Shown here: positions 23,060 through 30,270 of the stretch, piece after piece
How the letters are laid out: every line of letters begins with the position of its first letter
How positions within the stretch are numbered: position 1 is the stretch's first letter
Source of the DNA: UKL13-2 sp043768625
GTDB lineage: Bacteria > Pseudomonadota > Gammaproteobacteria > Burkholderiales > Usitatibacteraceae
Direction: 5' to 3'
Length of the DNA: 32,708 nt
Assembly: GCA_043768625.1 (NCBI GenBank)
Contig: JAYVKG010000050.1
Location: 1-32,708, forward strand
Program-made: the position numbers and the translations under genes
The notes under the pieces: generated by a model
The model's database searches: none
The model's input: the letters and a program-made list of their open reading frames with translations, nothing else
Told to the model about the DNA's origin: nothing

Positions 23060-23195
23060 TCGAATGCTTTTAGATCGCCCTCCCTCCCTGGGCGCTGCGG
23101 TGATTTGGCTAGGTCCCCAAATCCCGTAGGTTCTCCTCTAAAGGCATTCGAGAGTGCGCCTTCAGGGGTGGTCGAAAGACTGCCCCTACTTTTTT
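23060..23195 (+). ncRNA. Predicted GlrR/sigma54-dependent small RNA, about 135 nt
   Basis: The predicted transcript runs from the sigma54 start to an intrinsic terminator and holds no credible gene. Its 5' part folds into a 16-bp stem (23059-23074 with 23137-23152, one G-U pair). Inside are two hairpins: CGCCC/GGGCG (23076-23080 with 23090-23094) with the loop TCCCTCCCT, and GATTTGG/CCAAATC (23102-23108 with 23117-23123). A 3' linker holds TTCTCCTCT before the outer arm. The pyrimidine loops could pair with Shine-Dalgarno sequences. In E. coli GlrR/sigma54 drives the sRNA GlmY, but I see no sequence likeness to GlmY. The next gene downstream is convergent, so the transcript cannot be an mRNA leader for it. 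Confidence 0.65.
23164..23195 (+). terminator. Intrinsic terminator of the predicted sRNA
   Basis: A 10-bp stem AGGGGTGGTC/GACTGCCCCT (two G-U pairs) with a GAAA tetraloop is followed, after AC, by six T residues at 23190-23195. It is a textbook rho-independent terminator on the plus strand; the minus strand has no T tail. Confidence 0.88.
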
Positions 23196-23607
23196 GTGCG
23201 GCGCTGCCGATCAAGGTTATTTCAATAAATCCCTGTGAATGGAATTTCGGCGCAACGATAATTCCACGCGGCACTTGCCGGCGCTGCAGTTGCCAGACGC
23301 CTGACCAGTCAGTGGGGACGCACGCCTGACGCAGTCAGCAGACATGATTTCGCAGATATATTCCCGGAGCATACCGCTGGCGACCATGGAAGCGCTTAAT
23401 TAACAAAAAGGTTTTGGCCGACCGAAGGCCGCGACGGCGGCGCAATCCGTAGTGGCGTCGAACCGTGGCCGATAAATTCCTTTGTCGTCAATGGAAAGCA
23501 GTTCCGAGAAGAATTATTTTTTACGACAGCGCCGCAAATGAAGTGGCCGCCTATCCTAGCTCGTTGACGATGCCCGTCAATGCCTGTTCTTACTCTGGGA
23601 ATCGTTA
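23196..23607. other. 412-bp region between sRNA and iscX, with a tandem dyad
   Basis: No credible gene is seen. Two similar short dyads lie 25 bp apart: CGCCTGACCAGTCAG (23299-23313) and CGCCTGACGCAGTCAG (23324-23339), each with CTGAC/GTCAG arms. A TTGACG/CGTCAA hairpin near 23562-23578 lies just downstream of the iscX stop but lacks a T tail. Confidence 0.4.
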
Positions 23608-23808
23608 CTATTCGCGCTCCTCGATCCACGCCATCTGGATCGCCTCCAGTATTTTTTCCCCGGATTTACCCGGGTCGTCATCAAACTGGGCCAACTCGCA
23701 CACCCATTGATGCAAATCGGTGAAGCGGATGAGTTTCGGATCAAGGTCGGGATACTTGTCGCTGAGTTGAATCGCGATTTCGAGGCTATCCGTCCATTTC
23801 AGCGCCAT
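23608..23808 (-). CDS. iscX: Fe-S assembly protein IscX
   Basis: Small acidic protein of the isc operon that binds IscS and modulates the rate of cluster assembly. With ATG 23808 the product is 66 residues, as in E. coli: MALKWTDSLEIAIQLSDKYP, then DLDPKLIRFTDLHQWVCELAQFDDDPGKS and EKILEAIQMAWIEE. These match IscX over the whole length. An upstream in-frame TTG at 23811 is less likely. The start overlaps the fdx stop (TGATG). Last gene of the operon. Confidence 0.96.
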   Translation of the reverse strand: MALKWTDSLEIAIQLSDKYPDLDPKLIRFTDLHQWVCELAQFDDDPGKSGEKILEAIQMAWIEERE

Positions 23809-24146
23809 CAATGATTCTCCCGCGCGTGGTTGATCGTGTACTTGGGTATCTCAATCACCAGCGGCGTGTCGCGCACCTTTGCCTGGCAGGATAATCGCGA
23901 CAACGGCGTCAGTCCCCACGCCATATCGAGCATGTCTTCTTCTTTTTCTTCCTGCTCGTCGAGCGAATTCAAACCTTCGCGCACGATCACATGGCAGGTC
24001 GTGCAGGCACAGGATTTTTCGCAGGCATGTTCGATCTCAATGTGATTGCGCAGCAAGGCATCACATACCGTTTCGCCATTGGGTGCCTCGAATTCGAGTC
24101 CGTTTGGACAGAGTCTTTCGTGCGGAAGGACGTGAATTTTTGTCAT
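23808..24146 (-). CDS. fdx: ISC-type [2Fe-2S] ferredoxin
   Basis: Adrenodoxin-type ferredoxin that supplies electrons during cluster assembly. The 112-residue product carries the four cluster cysteines C42, C48, C51 and C87 (ACEKSCACTTCH ... SRLSCQAK) at the same positions as E. coli Fdx, and ends IEIPKYTINHAREN as the family does. The ATG overlaps the hscA stop (ATGA) and the TGA overlaps the iscX ATG, so translation is probably coupled. Confidence 0.97.
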   Translation of the reverse strand: MTKIHVLPHERLCPNGLEFEAPNGETVCDALLRNHIEIEHACEKSCACTTCHVIVREGLNSLDEQEEKEEDMLDMAWGLTPLSRLSCQAKVRDTPLVIEIPKYTINHARENH

Positions 24147-26062
24147 GATGCGTTGACACTTTCGGTTTTGGTCTTGGCTGTTTCCTGCGTATTCACGCCG
24201 AGTGCCGCGTCGAGTGTTTTGCCCCTAAGCGCTGCGGCCACACCAGCGTCCATGCGGCGCGCAGCGAAATTTTCGGTGGCTTTCGACACAACCGCAATCG
24301 CCTCTTTAATGACGCGATGATTCTCGCTGGCGGTACTCGTAAGAAGGGTACCGAGGCTCGCTTCAATTTCCGCACGCTCAATGTTGTCGAGTAGTTTATC
24401 GCCGTCCTTTGCCAATGCCGCGTGTACCGCTTCGATCAATCGCGCAGCATCAACACGCGTTTCGGCAGTTAAGCGCGCATCGGCGTCCACTTTCGCGTAC
24501 TGAAAACTGGCCTGCAACATATCGGCAATTTCCGCATCCGTCAAACCATATGAGGGCTTAACGTCAACATTAGCTTCCACACCACTGGTCATTTCGCGAG
24601 CGGCCACGGAAACCAGCCCATCTGCATCCACCTGAAAGCTCACCCGAATGCGCGCCGCACCAGCGACCATCGGTGGAAATCCGCGCAACGTGAAGCGTGC
24701 CAGCGAGCGACAGTCTTTCACCAACTCGCGCTCACCCTGCACCACATGAATCTCCATCGCCGTCTGGCCGTCCTTGAAGGTGGTGAATTCCTGGGCGCGC
24801 GCAACCGGAATGGTTGAATTACGCGGGATCACTTTTTCCGTTAAGCCGCCCATCGTTTCCAGCCCCAGTGACAGCGGGATTACGTCGAGCAGCAACATAT
24901 CTTCGCCAGATTTGTTGCCGGCCAGGACATTTGCCTGAATCGCCGCGCCTATTGCCACCACCTTGTCCGGATCCAGATTGTTGAGCGGCGCTTTGCCAAA
25001 GAAATTTGCTACTGCAAGTTGAACATGCGGCATGCGCGTCGCCCCGCCGACCATCACGACCCCGTCGATATTTTCACGGCTCAGCTTCGCGTCGCGCATC
25101 GCTTTTTTGACAGGCCCCAGTGAGCGCTCCACCAGCGCCGCCGTCATCGCCTGAAACTCAGCGCGCGACAATTTCACGTTGAGCGTCTGCCCGTAGGAGA
25201 GCGGCACTTCAACATGCGCATCAAACTCCACAGTGAGTTTTTCTTTCACTTCACGCGCGGCCATCAGCAATCGCCGCAGATCCCTGTGATTGGCGCCCAC
25301 CACCCCATACATTTTTCGCCAGTGTGCAGCGACGGCCTGATCGAAATCGTCGCCACCAAGTGCGGCGTCGCCGTTGGTGGCCAACACTTCAAAAACGCCG
25401 CGAGTTAATTTCAAGATCGATATATCGAACGTGCCGCCGCCTAAATCGTACACCGCAAAAATGCCTTCACTCTGATTGTCAAGTCCGTACGCAATCGCCG
25501 CCGCGGTCGGCTCGTTCAGCAGCCTTAACACGTTGATACCCGCCAGTTTTGCGGCGTCCTTGGTTGCCTGGCGCTGAGCATCATCAAAATACGCCGGCAC
25601 TGCAATCACCGCGCCGACCAACTCGCCACCGAGTGCGTCTTCCGCCTGTACACGCAGCACTTTCAAAATTTCCGCCGACACATCGACGGGTGATTTCACG
25701 CCCGCGACAGTTTCTATTTTTACCATCCCTGGCGCATCGACAAACCGATACGGCAGTGCGCCGTATTTCGCCACGTCCGCCAAGCCGCGACCCATAAAGC
25801 GTTTGACCGAGACGATAGTGTTGGCAGGATCGTCCGCCTGTTCCGCCTTCGGCTTTGCGCCTACTTCAAATTGCCCATTGGCAAAGTAGCGCACCACCGA
25901 GGGCGTGAGCTTGTCACCAACATTATTCAGCAATACCTCAGCAATTCCGCTTTTCACCGACGCGATAAGCGAATTGGTGGTGCCAAGATCAATGCCGACA
26001 GCGAGTCGATGTTGGTGCGGTGCTGTTGATTCGCCAGGTTCAGCAATTTGGAGAAGGGCCAT
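24143..26062 (-). CDS. hscA: Fe-S cluster assembly chaperone HscA
   Basis: Specialised Hsp70 that, with HscB, releases clusters from IscU by binding its LPPVK motif. The 639-residue product begins MALLQIAEPGES and shows AVGIDLGTTNSLIAS (ATPase phosphate loop), FMGRGLADV, VPAYFDDAQRQATKDAA, LLNEPTAAAIAYGLD, YDLGGGTFDISIL, VVMVGGATRMPHVQ and, in the substrate domain, VIPLSLGLETMGGLTEKVIPRNSTIP. The frame is open 67 codons upstream inside hscB; ATG 26062 matches the family and sits 16 nt after hscB. It is slightly longer than E. coli HscA (616) because of the C-terminal tail. Confidence 0.97.
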   Translation of the reverse strand: MALLQIAEPGESTAPHQHRLAVGIDLGTTNSLIASVKSGIAEVLLNNVGDKLTPSVVRYFANGQFEVGAKPKAEQADDPANTIVSVKRFMGRGLADVAKYGALPYRFVDAPGMVKIETVAGVKSPVDVSAEILKVLRVQAEDALGGELVGAVIAVPAYFDDAQRQATKDAAKLAGINVLRLLNEPTAAAIAYGLDNQSEGIFAVYDLGGGTFDISILKLTRGVFEVLATNGDAALGGDDFDQAVAAHWRKMYGVVGANHRDLRRLLMAAREVKEKLTVEFDAHVEVPLSYGQTLNVKLSRAEFQAMTAALVERSLGPVKKAMRDAKLSRENIDGVVMVGGATRMPHVQLAVANFFGKAPLNNLDPDKVVAIGAAIQANVLAGNKSGEDMLLLDVIPLSLGLETMGGLTEKVIPRNSTIPVARAQEFTTFKDGQTAMEIHVVQGERELVKDCRSLARFTLRGFPPMVAGAARIRVSFQVDADGLVSVAAREMTSGVEANVDVKPSYGLTDAEIADMLQASFQYAKVDADARLTAETRVDAARLIEAVHAALAKDGDKLLDNIERAEIEASLGTLLTSTASENHRVIKEAIAVVSKATENFAARRMDAGVAAALRGKTLDAALGVNTQETAKTKTESVNAS

Positions 26063-26078
26063 AGTTATAAAAGCCGGG

Positions 26079-26612
26079 TCAGCTATCCAACATTTCAGAG
26101 GCGAGGTCAATTTCTTCGCCGAGTTTTTCGAGGAAGCGCAATTTGCGCACGGTTTCTTTTGCCTCGGCCAAACCATTTTCACTGCCAAGCTGGCTTGCGA
26201 GCAGCGTAAACAACGCTGTTTCCTCCGCTTGCTTTTGATTGGCGAGTAAATGCAGTGACGCATTGTCTTTTGCTGCCGTTGCTGCCACTACGGCTTCGCG
26301 CCAATCCATTTGCTGCATGAGAAACTGCAGCGGCATCGCGGTGTTACGCTCTTCGTCGGTATCGATTCCGTGCAGCTTCAGATAATATCGCCCACGGTTA
26401 AGTGGTGATTTTAACGTGCCGTAGGCTTCGTTCGCCTGCGTTGCCCACTGCGCGGCGAGGCGTTTTTCGGCATCGCTGGCCGCAACAAAGCGATCGGGAT
26501 GCACCTCGCGCTGCACTTCTCGATACGCGTGATCGAGTGCTGACGAATCAATATCATAGGCCAGCGGCAAATCAAAAAGCTGGTAGTGGTTTTTGGAAAA
26601 GTCCGGACTCAT
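26079..26612 (-). CDS. hscB: J-domain co-chaperone HscB
   Basis: Co-chaperone that delivers IscU to HscA and stimulates its ATPase. The 177-residue product has an N-terminal J-domain (HYQLFDLPLAYDIDSSALDHAYREVQREVHPDRF) with the HPD motif at 38-40, followed by ANEAYGTLKSPLNRGRYYLKLHG, and a C-terminal three-helix IscU-binding domain. ATG 26612 gives the family start; an in-frame ATG at 26636 is possible and neither has a strong ribosome site. Position between iscA and hscA confirms the call. Confidence 0.95.
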   Translation of the reverse strand: MSPDFSKNHYQLFDLPLAYDIDSSALDHAYREVQREVHPDRFVAASDAEKRLAAQWATQANEAYGTLKSPLNRGRYYLKLHGIDTDEERNTAMPLQFLMQQMDWREAVVAATAAKDNASLHLLANQKQAEETALFTLLASQLGSENGLAEAKETVRKLRFLEKLGEEIDLASEMLDS

Positions 26613-26691
26613 ATCGCGTAAAAAAAGGGCGCGCATTGTGCCGCCCCCATATTCCCTGGAAACCCCCTCTGACGCGCAGAAAGGGCGTCAA

Positions 26692-27015
26692 TCAAACGTT
26701 AAACGACTCGCCACAGCCGCATTTATCCTTCTCTTGGGGATTGTTGAATTTGAATCCTTCATTCAATCCATCGCGTACAAAATCGAGCTCGGTACCATCG
26801 ATATAAACCAGACTTTTCGGGTCGACAAATACTTTCACGCCGTGGCTTTCAAACGCCTGATCGCCGTCGTTCGCGGCATCGACAAATTCAAGCTTGTACG
26901 CCATGCCCGAGCAACCAGTGGTTCGGACACCAAAGCGCACGCCCAGCCCCCGCCCGCGCTTGGCGAGATAGTTCTGCACGTGATTTGCGGCGCGATCGGT
27001 GAGGGTGATTGCCAT
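26692..27015 (-). CDS. iscA: A-type Fe-S carrier IscA
   Basis: A-type carrier that helps deliver clusters, chiefly for [4Fe-4S] proteins. The product is 107 residues, the same as E. coli IscA, and has the three metal-binding cysteines C35 (TTGCSGMAY), C99 and C101 (KCGCGESF). The start ATG 27015 has GGAGG about 10 nt upstream; a 10-codon in-frame extension to 27045 would overlap iscU. The gap to iscU is 22 nt. Confidence 0.97.
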   Translation of the reverse strand: MAITLTDRAANHVQNYLAKRGRGLGVRFGVRTTGCSGMAYKLEFVDAANDGDQAFESHGVKVFVDPKSLVYIDGTELDFVRDGLNEGFKFNNPQEKDKCGCGESFNV

Positions 27016-27037
27016 GGTAATTATTCCTCCGGGCTGC

Positions 27038-27451
27038 TCAGGCAACCTGCTTCACGGCAACTGCCGCTATCTTGGGATGTTTTGTTTTGTAATCTGCAAT
27101 CGCCGCTTTAATCGCATCTTCAGCGAGAATTGAGCAATGGATTTTTACCGGCGGGAGCGCCAGTTCTTCGGCAATTTGCGTATTCTTGATTTGACCGGCC
27201 TCGTCGATTGACTTGCCTTTCACCCACTCGGTGACGAGCGAGCTCGATGCAATCGCCGAGCCGCATCCATAAGTCTTGAACTTTGCATCCTGGATGATGC
27301 CATCAGGCCCCACCTTGATCTGCAGTTTCATGACGTCACCGCATGCGGGCGCACCGACCATGCCGGTGGCGATCCCCTCTTCATCCTTGCCGAACGAACC
27401 CACATTGCGGGGATTTTCGTAGTGATCGATTACTTTTTCAGAATAAGCCAT
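27038..27451 (-). CDS. iscU: Fe-S cluster scaffold IscU
   Basis: Scaffold on which the [2Fe-2S] cluster is built from sulfur delivered by IscS. The 137-residue product has the ligands C37 and D39 (GAPACGDV), C63 (TYGCGSAIASSS) and C106 after H105, in the stretch LPPVKIHCSILAEDA whose LPPVK (99-103) is the HscA-binding motif. Length is a little longer than E. coli (128) because of the C-terminal tail. It follows iscS after 77 nt. Confidence 0.97.
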   Translation of the reverse strand: MAYSEKVIDHYENPRNVGSFGKDEEGIATGMVGAPACGDVMKLQIKVGPDGIIQDAKFKTYGCGSAIASSSLVTEWVKGKSIDEAGQIKNTQIAEELALPPVKIHCSILAEDAIKAAIADYKTKHPKIAAVAVKQVA

Positions 27452-27528
27452 GTTTGTTACTCCAGTTGCGGTGAGCGGAATATGCCGCTCGCCTGATTCC
27501 CCGCCTGTCCTGAGAGGAAACTAAGTCG

Positions 27529-28737
27529 TTAGTGTGCGGCCCACTGCACCTTGCTGATATCCACGCCATCCTTGTGCATTTCCCATAGCGGTGACATGTC
27601 ACGCAGCTTCTGGATGCGTTCGTTGAGCAACTTGATAGCAAAATCAATATCGGCCACCGTCGTGAAGCGGCCCATTGTAAAACGAATCGAGCTATGGGCA
27701 AGTTCGTCGTTACGACCCAGCGCGCGCAATACATACGATGGTTCAAGCGACGCCGAGGTGCAAGCTGATCCTGACGATACCGCCAGTTCCTTGATACCCA
27801 TGATGAGCGATTCGCCTTCCACAAAATTAAAGCTCACGTTTAGGTTATGCGGCACCCTGTTTTCCATGTCGCCGTTGACATACACCTCTTCCATGCCCTT
27901 GATGCCGGCGAGCAACCGGTCGCGCAACATGCGGATACGTTCATTTTCTGTTGCCATTTCGAGCCGCGCAAGACGGAACGCCTCGCCCATACCGACAATC
28001 TGATGCGTGGCCAGGGTGCCGGAGCGAAATCCGCGCTCGTGCCCGCCTCCATGCATCTGCGCTTCCAGCCTAATACGCGGCTTGCGCCGAACGTATAGTG
28101 CGCCCATGCCTTTGGGACCGTAAGTTTTGTGGGCGGAAAAACTCATCAAATCTACTTTGAGCATTTGCAGGTCAATCGGCACTTTGCCGGTCGCCTGCGC
28201 GCTGTCGACATGAAAAACGATGCCATGCTCACGACATATGGCGCCAATTTCGGCAATCGGCTGGATCACGCCAATTTCGTTGTTGACCATCATGACCGAA
28301 ACCAGAATGGTGTCGGCGCGCAATGCGGCTTTAAAGGTTTGCATGTCGATCAAGCCGTCGGTCCTCACATCGAGGTAGGTCGCTTCAAATCCCTGACGCT
28401 CAAGGTCACGAACGGTATCGAGCGTGGCTTTGTGCTCGGTTTTGATGGTGACAATGTGCTTGCCCTTGGTTTGGTAAAAATTCGCCGCCCCTTTCAACGC
28501 GAGGTTGATCGACTCTGTAGCACCGGAGGTCCAGACAATCTCTTTCGCGTCGCAGTTGACCAGCTTGGCGACTTCTTCGCGCGCCGTTTCCACCGCTTGC
28601 TCCGATGTCCAGCCGTAGCTGTGGCTGCGGGAAGCGGGATTGCCGAAATTTTCCGTCAGATACGGAATCATTTTCGCCGCGACCCGCGGGTCAACTGGCG
28701 TGGTCGCAGAGTAGTCGAGATAGATTGGCTGTTTCAT
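27529..28737 (-). CDS. iscS: Cysteine desulfurase IscS
   Basis: PLP enzyme that turns cysteine into alanine and passes persulfide sulfur to IscU and other acceptors. The 402-residue product shows YLDYSATTPVDPRV, WTSGATESINLALKG, the cofactor site HVDSAQATGKVP, SFSAHKTYGPKG with the PLP lysine K204, RSGTLATHQIVGMG and SSGSACTSASLEPSYVL with the active-site cysteine C326. All catalytic residues are present. It lies 26 nt downstream of iscR. Confidence 0.98.
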   Translation of the reverse strand: MKQPIYLDYSATTPVDPRVAAKMIPYLTENFGNPASRSHSYGWTSEQAVETAREEVAKLVNCDAKEIVWTSGATESINLALKGAANFYQTKGKHIVTIKTEHKATLDTVRDLERQGFEATYLDVRTDGLIDMQTFKAALRADTILVSVMMVNNEIGVIQPIAEIGAICREHGIVFHVDSAQATGKVPIDLQMLKVDLMSFSAHKTYGPKGMGALYVRRKPRIRLEAQMHGGGHERGFRSGTLATHQIVGMGEAFRLARLEMATENERIRMLRDRLLAGIKGMEEVYVNGDMENRVPHNLNVSFNFVEGESLIMGIKELAVSSGSACTSASLEPSYVLRALGRNDELAHSSIRFTMGRFTTVADIDFAIKLLNERIQKLRDMSPLWEMHKDGVDISKVQWAAH

Positions 28738-28763
28738 GGCGTGTGGATAAATTGGACCTAAAG

Positions 28764-29273
28764 TTATTTGGACTGGCCAACGGCTGTCGAAGTTGCGATG
28801 CCCAGGTAATTTTTACTGTTGCCACGGACCCCAGTATTGACCATGCTGGCAGGACCCGACACCTTTTGGTTGCCTTGCTTTTGCACCAGCTGCGCCAGCG
28901 TGACGCCGGTTAAAAAATTGACTACGGTGGTATTGAGGTTTTCCCAAAGATCGTGCGTCATGCAGCGGCGGTCACCGAGACAATTGTCGCGGCCTTCACA
29001 CTGGCGCGAATCAATTGGTTCTTCCACCGCGACAATAATGTCTGCGACCGTGAGCTCGTTGAGCGGCCGGGCGAGATTGTAGCCGCCGCCTGGCCCGCGT
29101 ACGCTTTCAACCAAACCGCCGCGACGCAATTTGCTGAACAACTGCTCAAGGTAGGAGAGCGAAATTTTTTGCCGCCTGCTGATGTTGGCAAGCGCCACCG
29201 GGCCGGCCTGCGCGTGCAGGGCCAGATCCAGCATGGCGGTGACTGCAAAACGGCCTTTAGTAGTCAGTCTCAT
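28764..29273 (-). CDS. iscR: Fe-S-sensing regulator IscR
   Basis: Rrf2-family regulator that, carrying a [2Fe-2S] cluster, represses the isc operon. The 169-residue product starts MRLTTKGRFAVTAMLDLALH and has the winged helix (ISLSYLEQLFSKLRRGGLVESVRGPGGGYNLAR) and the cluster ligands C92, C98, C104 and H107 at the same numbers as E. coli IscR. ATG 29273 is the family start; a longer frame to 29375 runs across the promoter and is rejected. The C-terminal tail GNSKNYLGIATSTAVGQ is variable in the family. First gene of the operon, probably autorepressed. Confidence 0.97.
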   Translation of the reverse strand: MRLTTKGRFAVTAMLDLALHAQAGPVALANISRRQKISLSYLEQLFSKLRRGGLVESVRGPGGGYNLARPLNELTVADIIVAVEEPIDSRQCEGRDNCLGDRRCMTHDLWENLNTTVVNFLTGVTLAQLVQKQGNQKVSGPASMVNTGVRGNSKNYLGIATSTAVGQSK

Positions 29274-29326
29274 GGCGCAGGTCCAGATGTAAATAGCTAA
29301 TTTGTAATTACCGGTGTTTACCGGCA

Positions 29327-29379
29327 AAGTCACAGTAAACCAGTCAAGTATAGAAAAACCCAGTAATTTAGTCAACTAT
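29327..29379 (-). promoter_or_regulatory. isc operon promoter with two IscR type-1-like sites
   Basis: On the minus strand the -35 TTGACT (29370-29375) and -10 TATACT (29347-29352) are 17 bp apart. ATAGTTGACT (29370-29379) overlaps the -35, and ATACTTGACT (29342-29351) overlaps the -10. Both match the left half of the IscR type 1 consensus (ATASYYGACT) and are followed by TTACTG as a looser right half. This is the layout known for the autorepressed E. coli iscR promoter. Confidence 0.8.
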
Positions 29380-29409
29380 ATATGGGGTAACAACCCTTTG
29401 TCTTCAAGA

Positions 29410-29487
29410 GCGGCTTGTGGACTAACATCTATATATATAGATCGCCTAAGGGCGGGCTTTTCCAGCCTTTTTCCTCCCACAAGCCGC
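29410..29487. repeat. Nested inverted-repeat element (cloverleaf-like) between cysE and iscR
   Basis: An 11-bp perfect outer stem GCGGCTTGTGG/CCACAAGCCGC (29410-29420 with 29477-29487) encloses a 16-bp palindrome ATCTATATATATAGAT (29427-29442), a CGCC-TAAG-GGCG hairpin (29443-29454) and a GGCT-N5-AGCC hairpin (29455-29467). It is not a tRNA, having no T-loop or CCA end. It may be the cysE 3' end or a small palindromic mobile element. Confidence 0.55.
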
Positions 29488-29521
29488 GCCAGTGCTGGTG
29501 TTGCTTTGGCAAATGACAGCG

Positions 29522-30223
29522 TCAGGCGGTTTTTTGGTGTGGTTCCAGCTGCGCTTCGAGTTTCGCAATCCGTGCAAGCAGCGTTGCCACCTGCGCTTCG
29601 GATTGGTCGGAACGACCAGCCAGTGTTTTTAATATGGCGTTCAGCGGGTCGTTTTCATTGGTCGTAATGGCATAGGCGGAAAACGCGTGACCTGCCTCAC
29701 CCGCCGCGACACCTTCGACAATACGCGCCGGGATACCGACGACAGTGGCACCGGGCGGCACCGCTCTAACCACTACCGAGTTCGAGCCGACGCGCGCACC
29801 CGCCCCGACCGTAAACGGCCCGAGAATTTTTGCGCCTGCACCGACCGTGACGCCATTGGCCAACGTAGGATGGCGTTTGCCTTTGTCCCACGAAACGCCA
29901 CCAAGCGTGACGCCGTGATAAAGCGTACAGTCGTCGCCGATTTCGGCAGTTTCGCCGATCACAATGCCCATGCCGTGGTCGATGAAAAAACGCCTGCCAA
30001 GGGTCGCACCGGGATGGATTTCAACACCGGTACAAAAACGCCCGACATGCGAGGCCACCCGACCCAGCCATTTAAACCCTGCACGCCACAACGGTCTGGA
30101 TACCCATCGATGCCACCAGATGGCGTGCATGCCTGGATAGCATGTCACCACCTCCCACCAATTTCGGGCAGCGGGATCGCGCGCGTAGACGCTTTGAATA
30201 TCTTCTTTCAGGCGGAAGAACAT
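29522..30223 (-). CDS. cysE: Serine O-acetyltransferase
   Basis: Makes O-acetylserine from serine and acetyl-CoA, the first step of cysteine synthesis; cytoplasmic. The 233-residue product begins MFFRLKEDIQSVYARDPAARNWWEVVTCYPGMHAIWWHR, then the left-handed beta-helix with HPGATLGRRFFIDHGMGIVIGETAEIGD, CTLYHGVTLGG and VGAGAKILGPFTVG. It is the shorter CysE form lacking the long N-terminal bundle of E. coli CysE. It lies 47 nt after trmJ and upstream of iscR; cysteine from this pathway is the sulfur source for IscS. Confidence 0.95.
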   Translation of the reverse strand: MFFRLKEDIQSVYARDPAARNWWEVVTCYPGMHAIWWHRWVSRPLWRAGFKWLGRVASHVGRFCTGVEIHPGATLGRRFFIDHGMGIVIGETAEIGDDCTLYHGVTLGGVSWDKGKRHPTLANGVTVGAGAKILGPFTVGAGARVGSNSVVVRAVPPGATVVGIPARIVEGVAAGEAGHAFSAYAITTNENDPLNAILKTLAGRSDQSEAQVATLLARIAKLEAQLEPHQKTA

Positions 30224-30270
30224 GTCAGGAATTGTCGTCTATTTATTAACGTTGGGGCAAGCAGCGAAAT

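Noticed and set aside
23064..23129. 21-codon ORF starting 4 nt into the predicted sRNA (MLLDRPPSLG...)
   Set aside because: No room for a ribosome site and its codons are locked in stems; leaderless translation cannot be excluded but is not supported.
23002..23274. 90-codon minus-strand ORF across the sRNA and its promoter
   Set aside because: Runs through a sigma54 promoter and terminator on the other strand; no start signal and no protein-like composition.
23105..23329. 74-codon TTG-start ORF crossing the sRNA terminator
   Set aside because: Crosses a strong intrinsic terminator and lacks a ribosome site.
29410..29487. tRNA or tRNA-like gene suggested by the cloverleaf shape
   Set aside because: No T-loop GTTCRA, no anticodon arm of proper size and no CCA end; listed only as a palindromic element.
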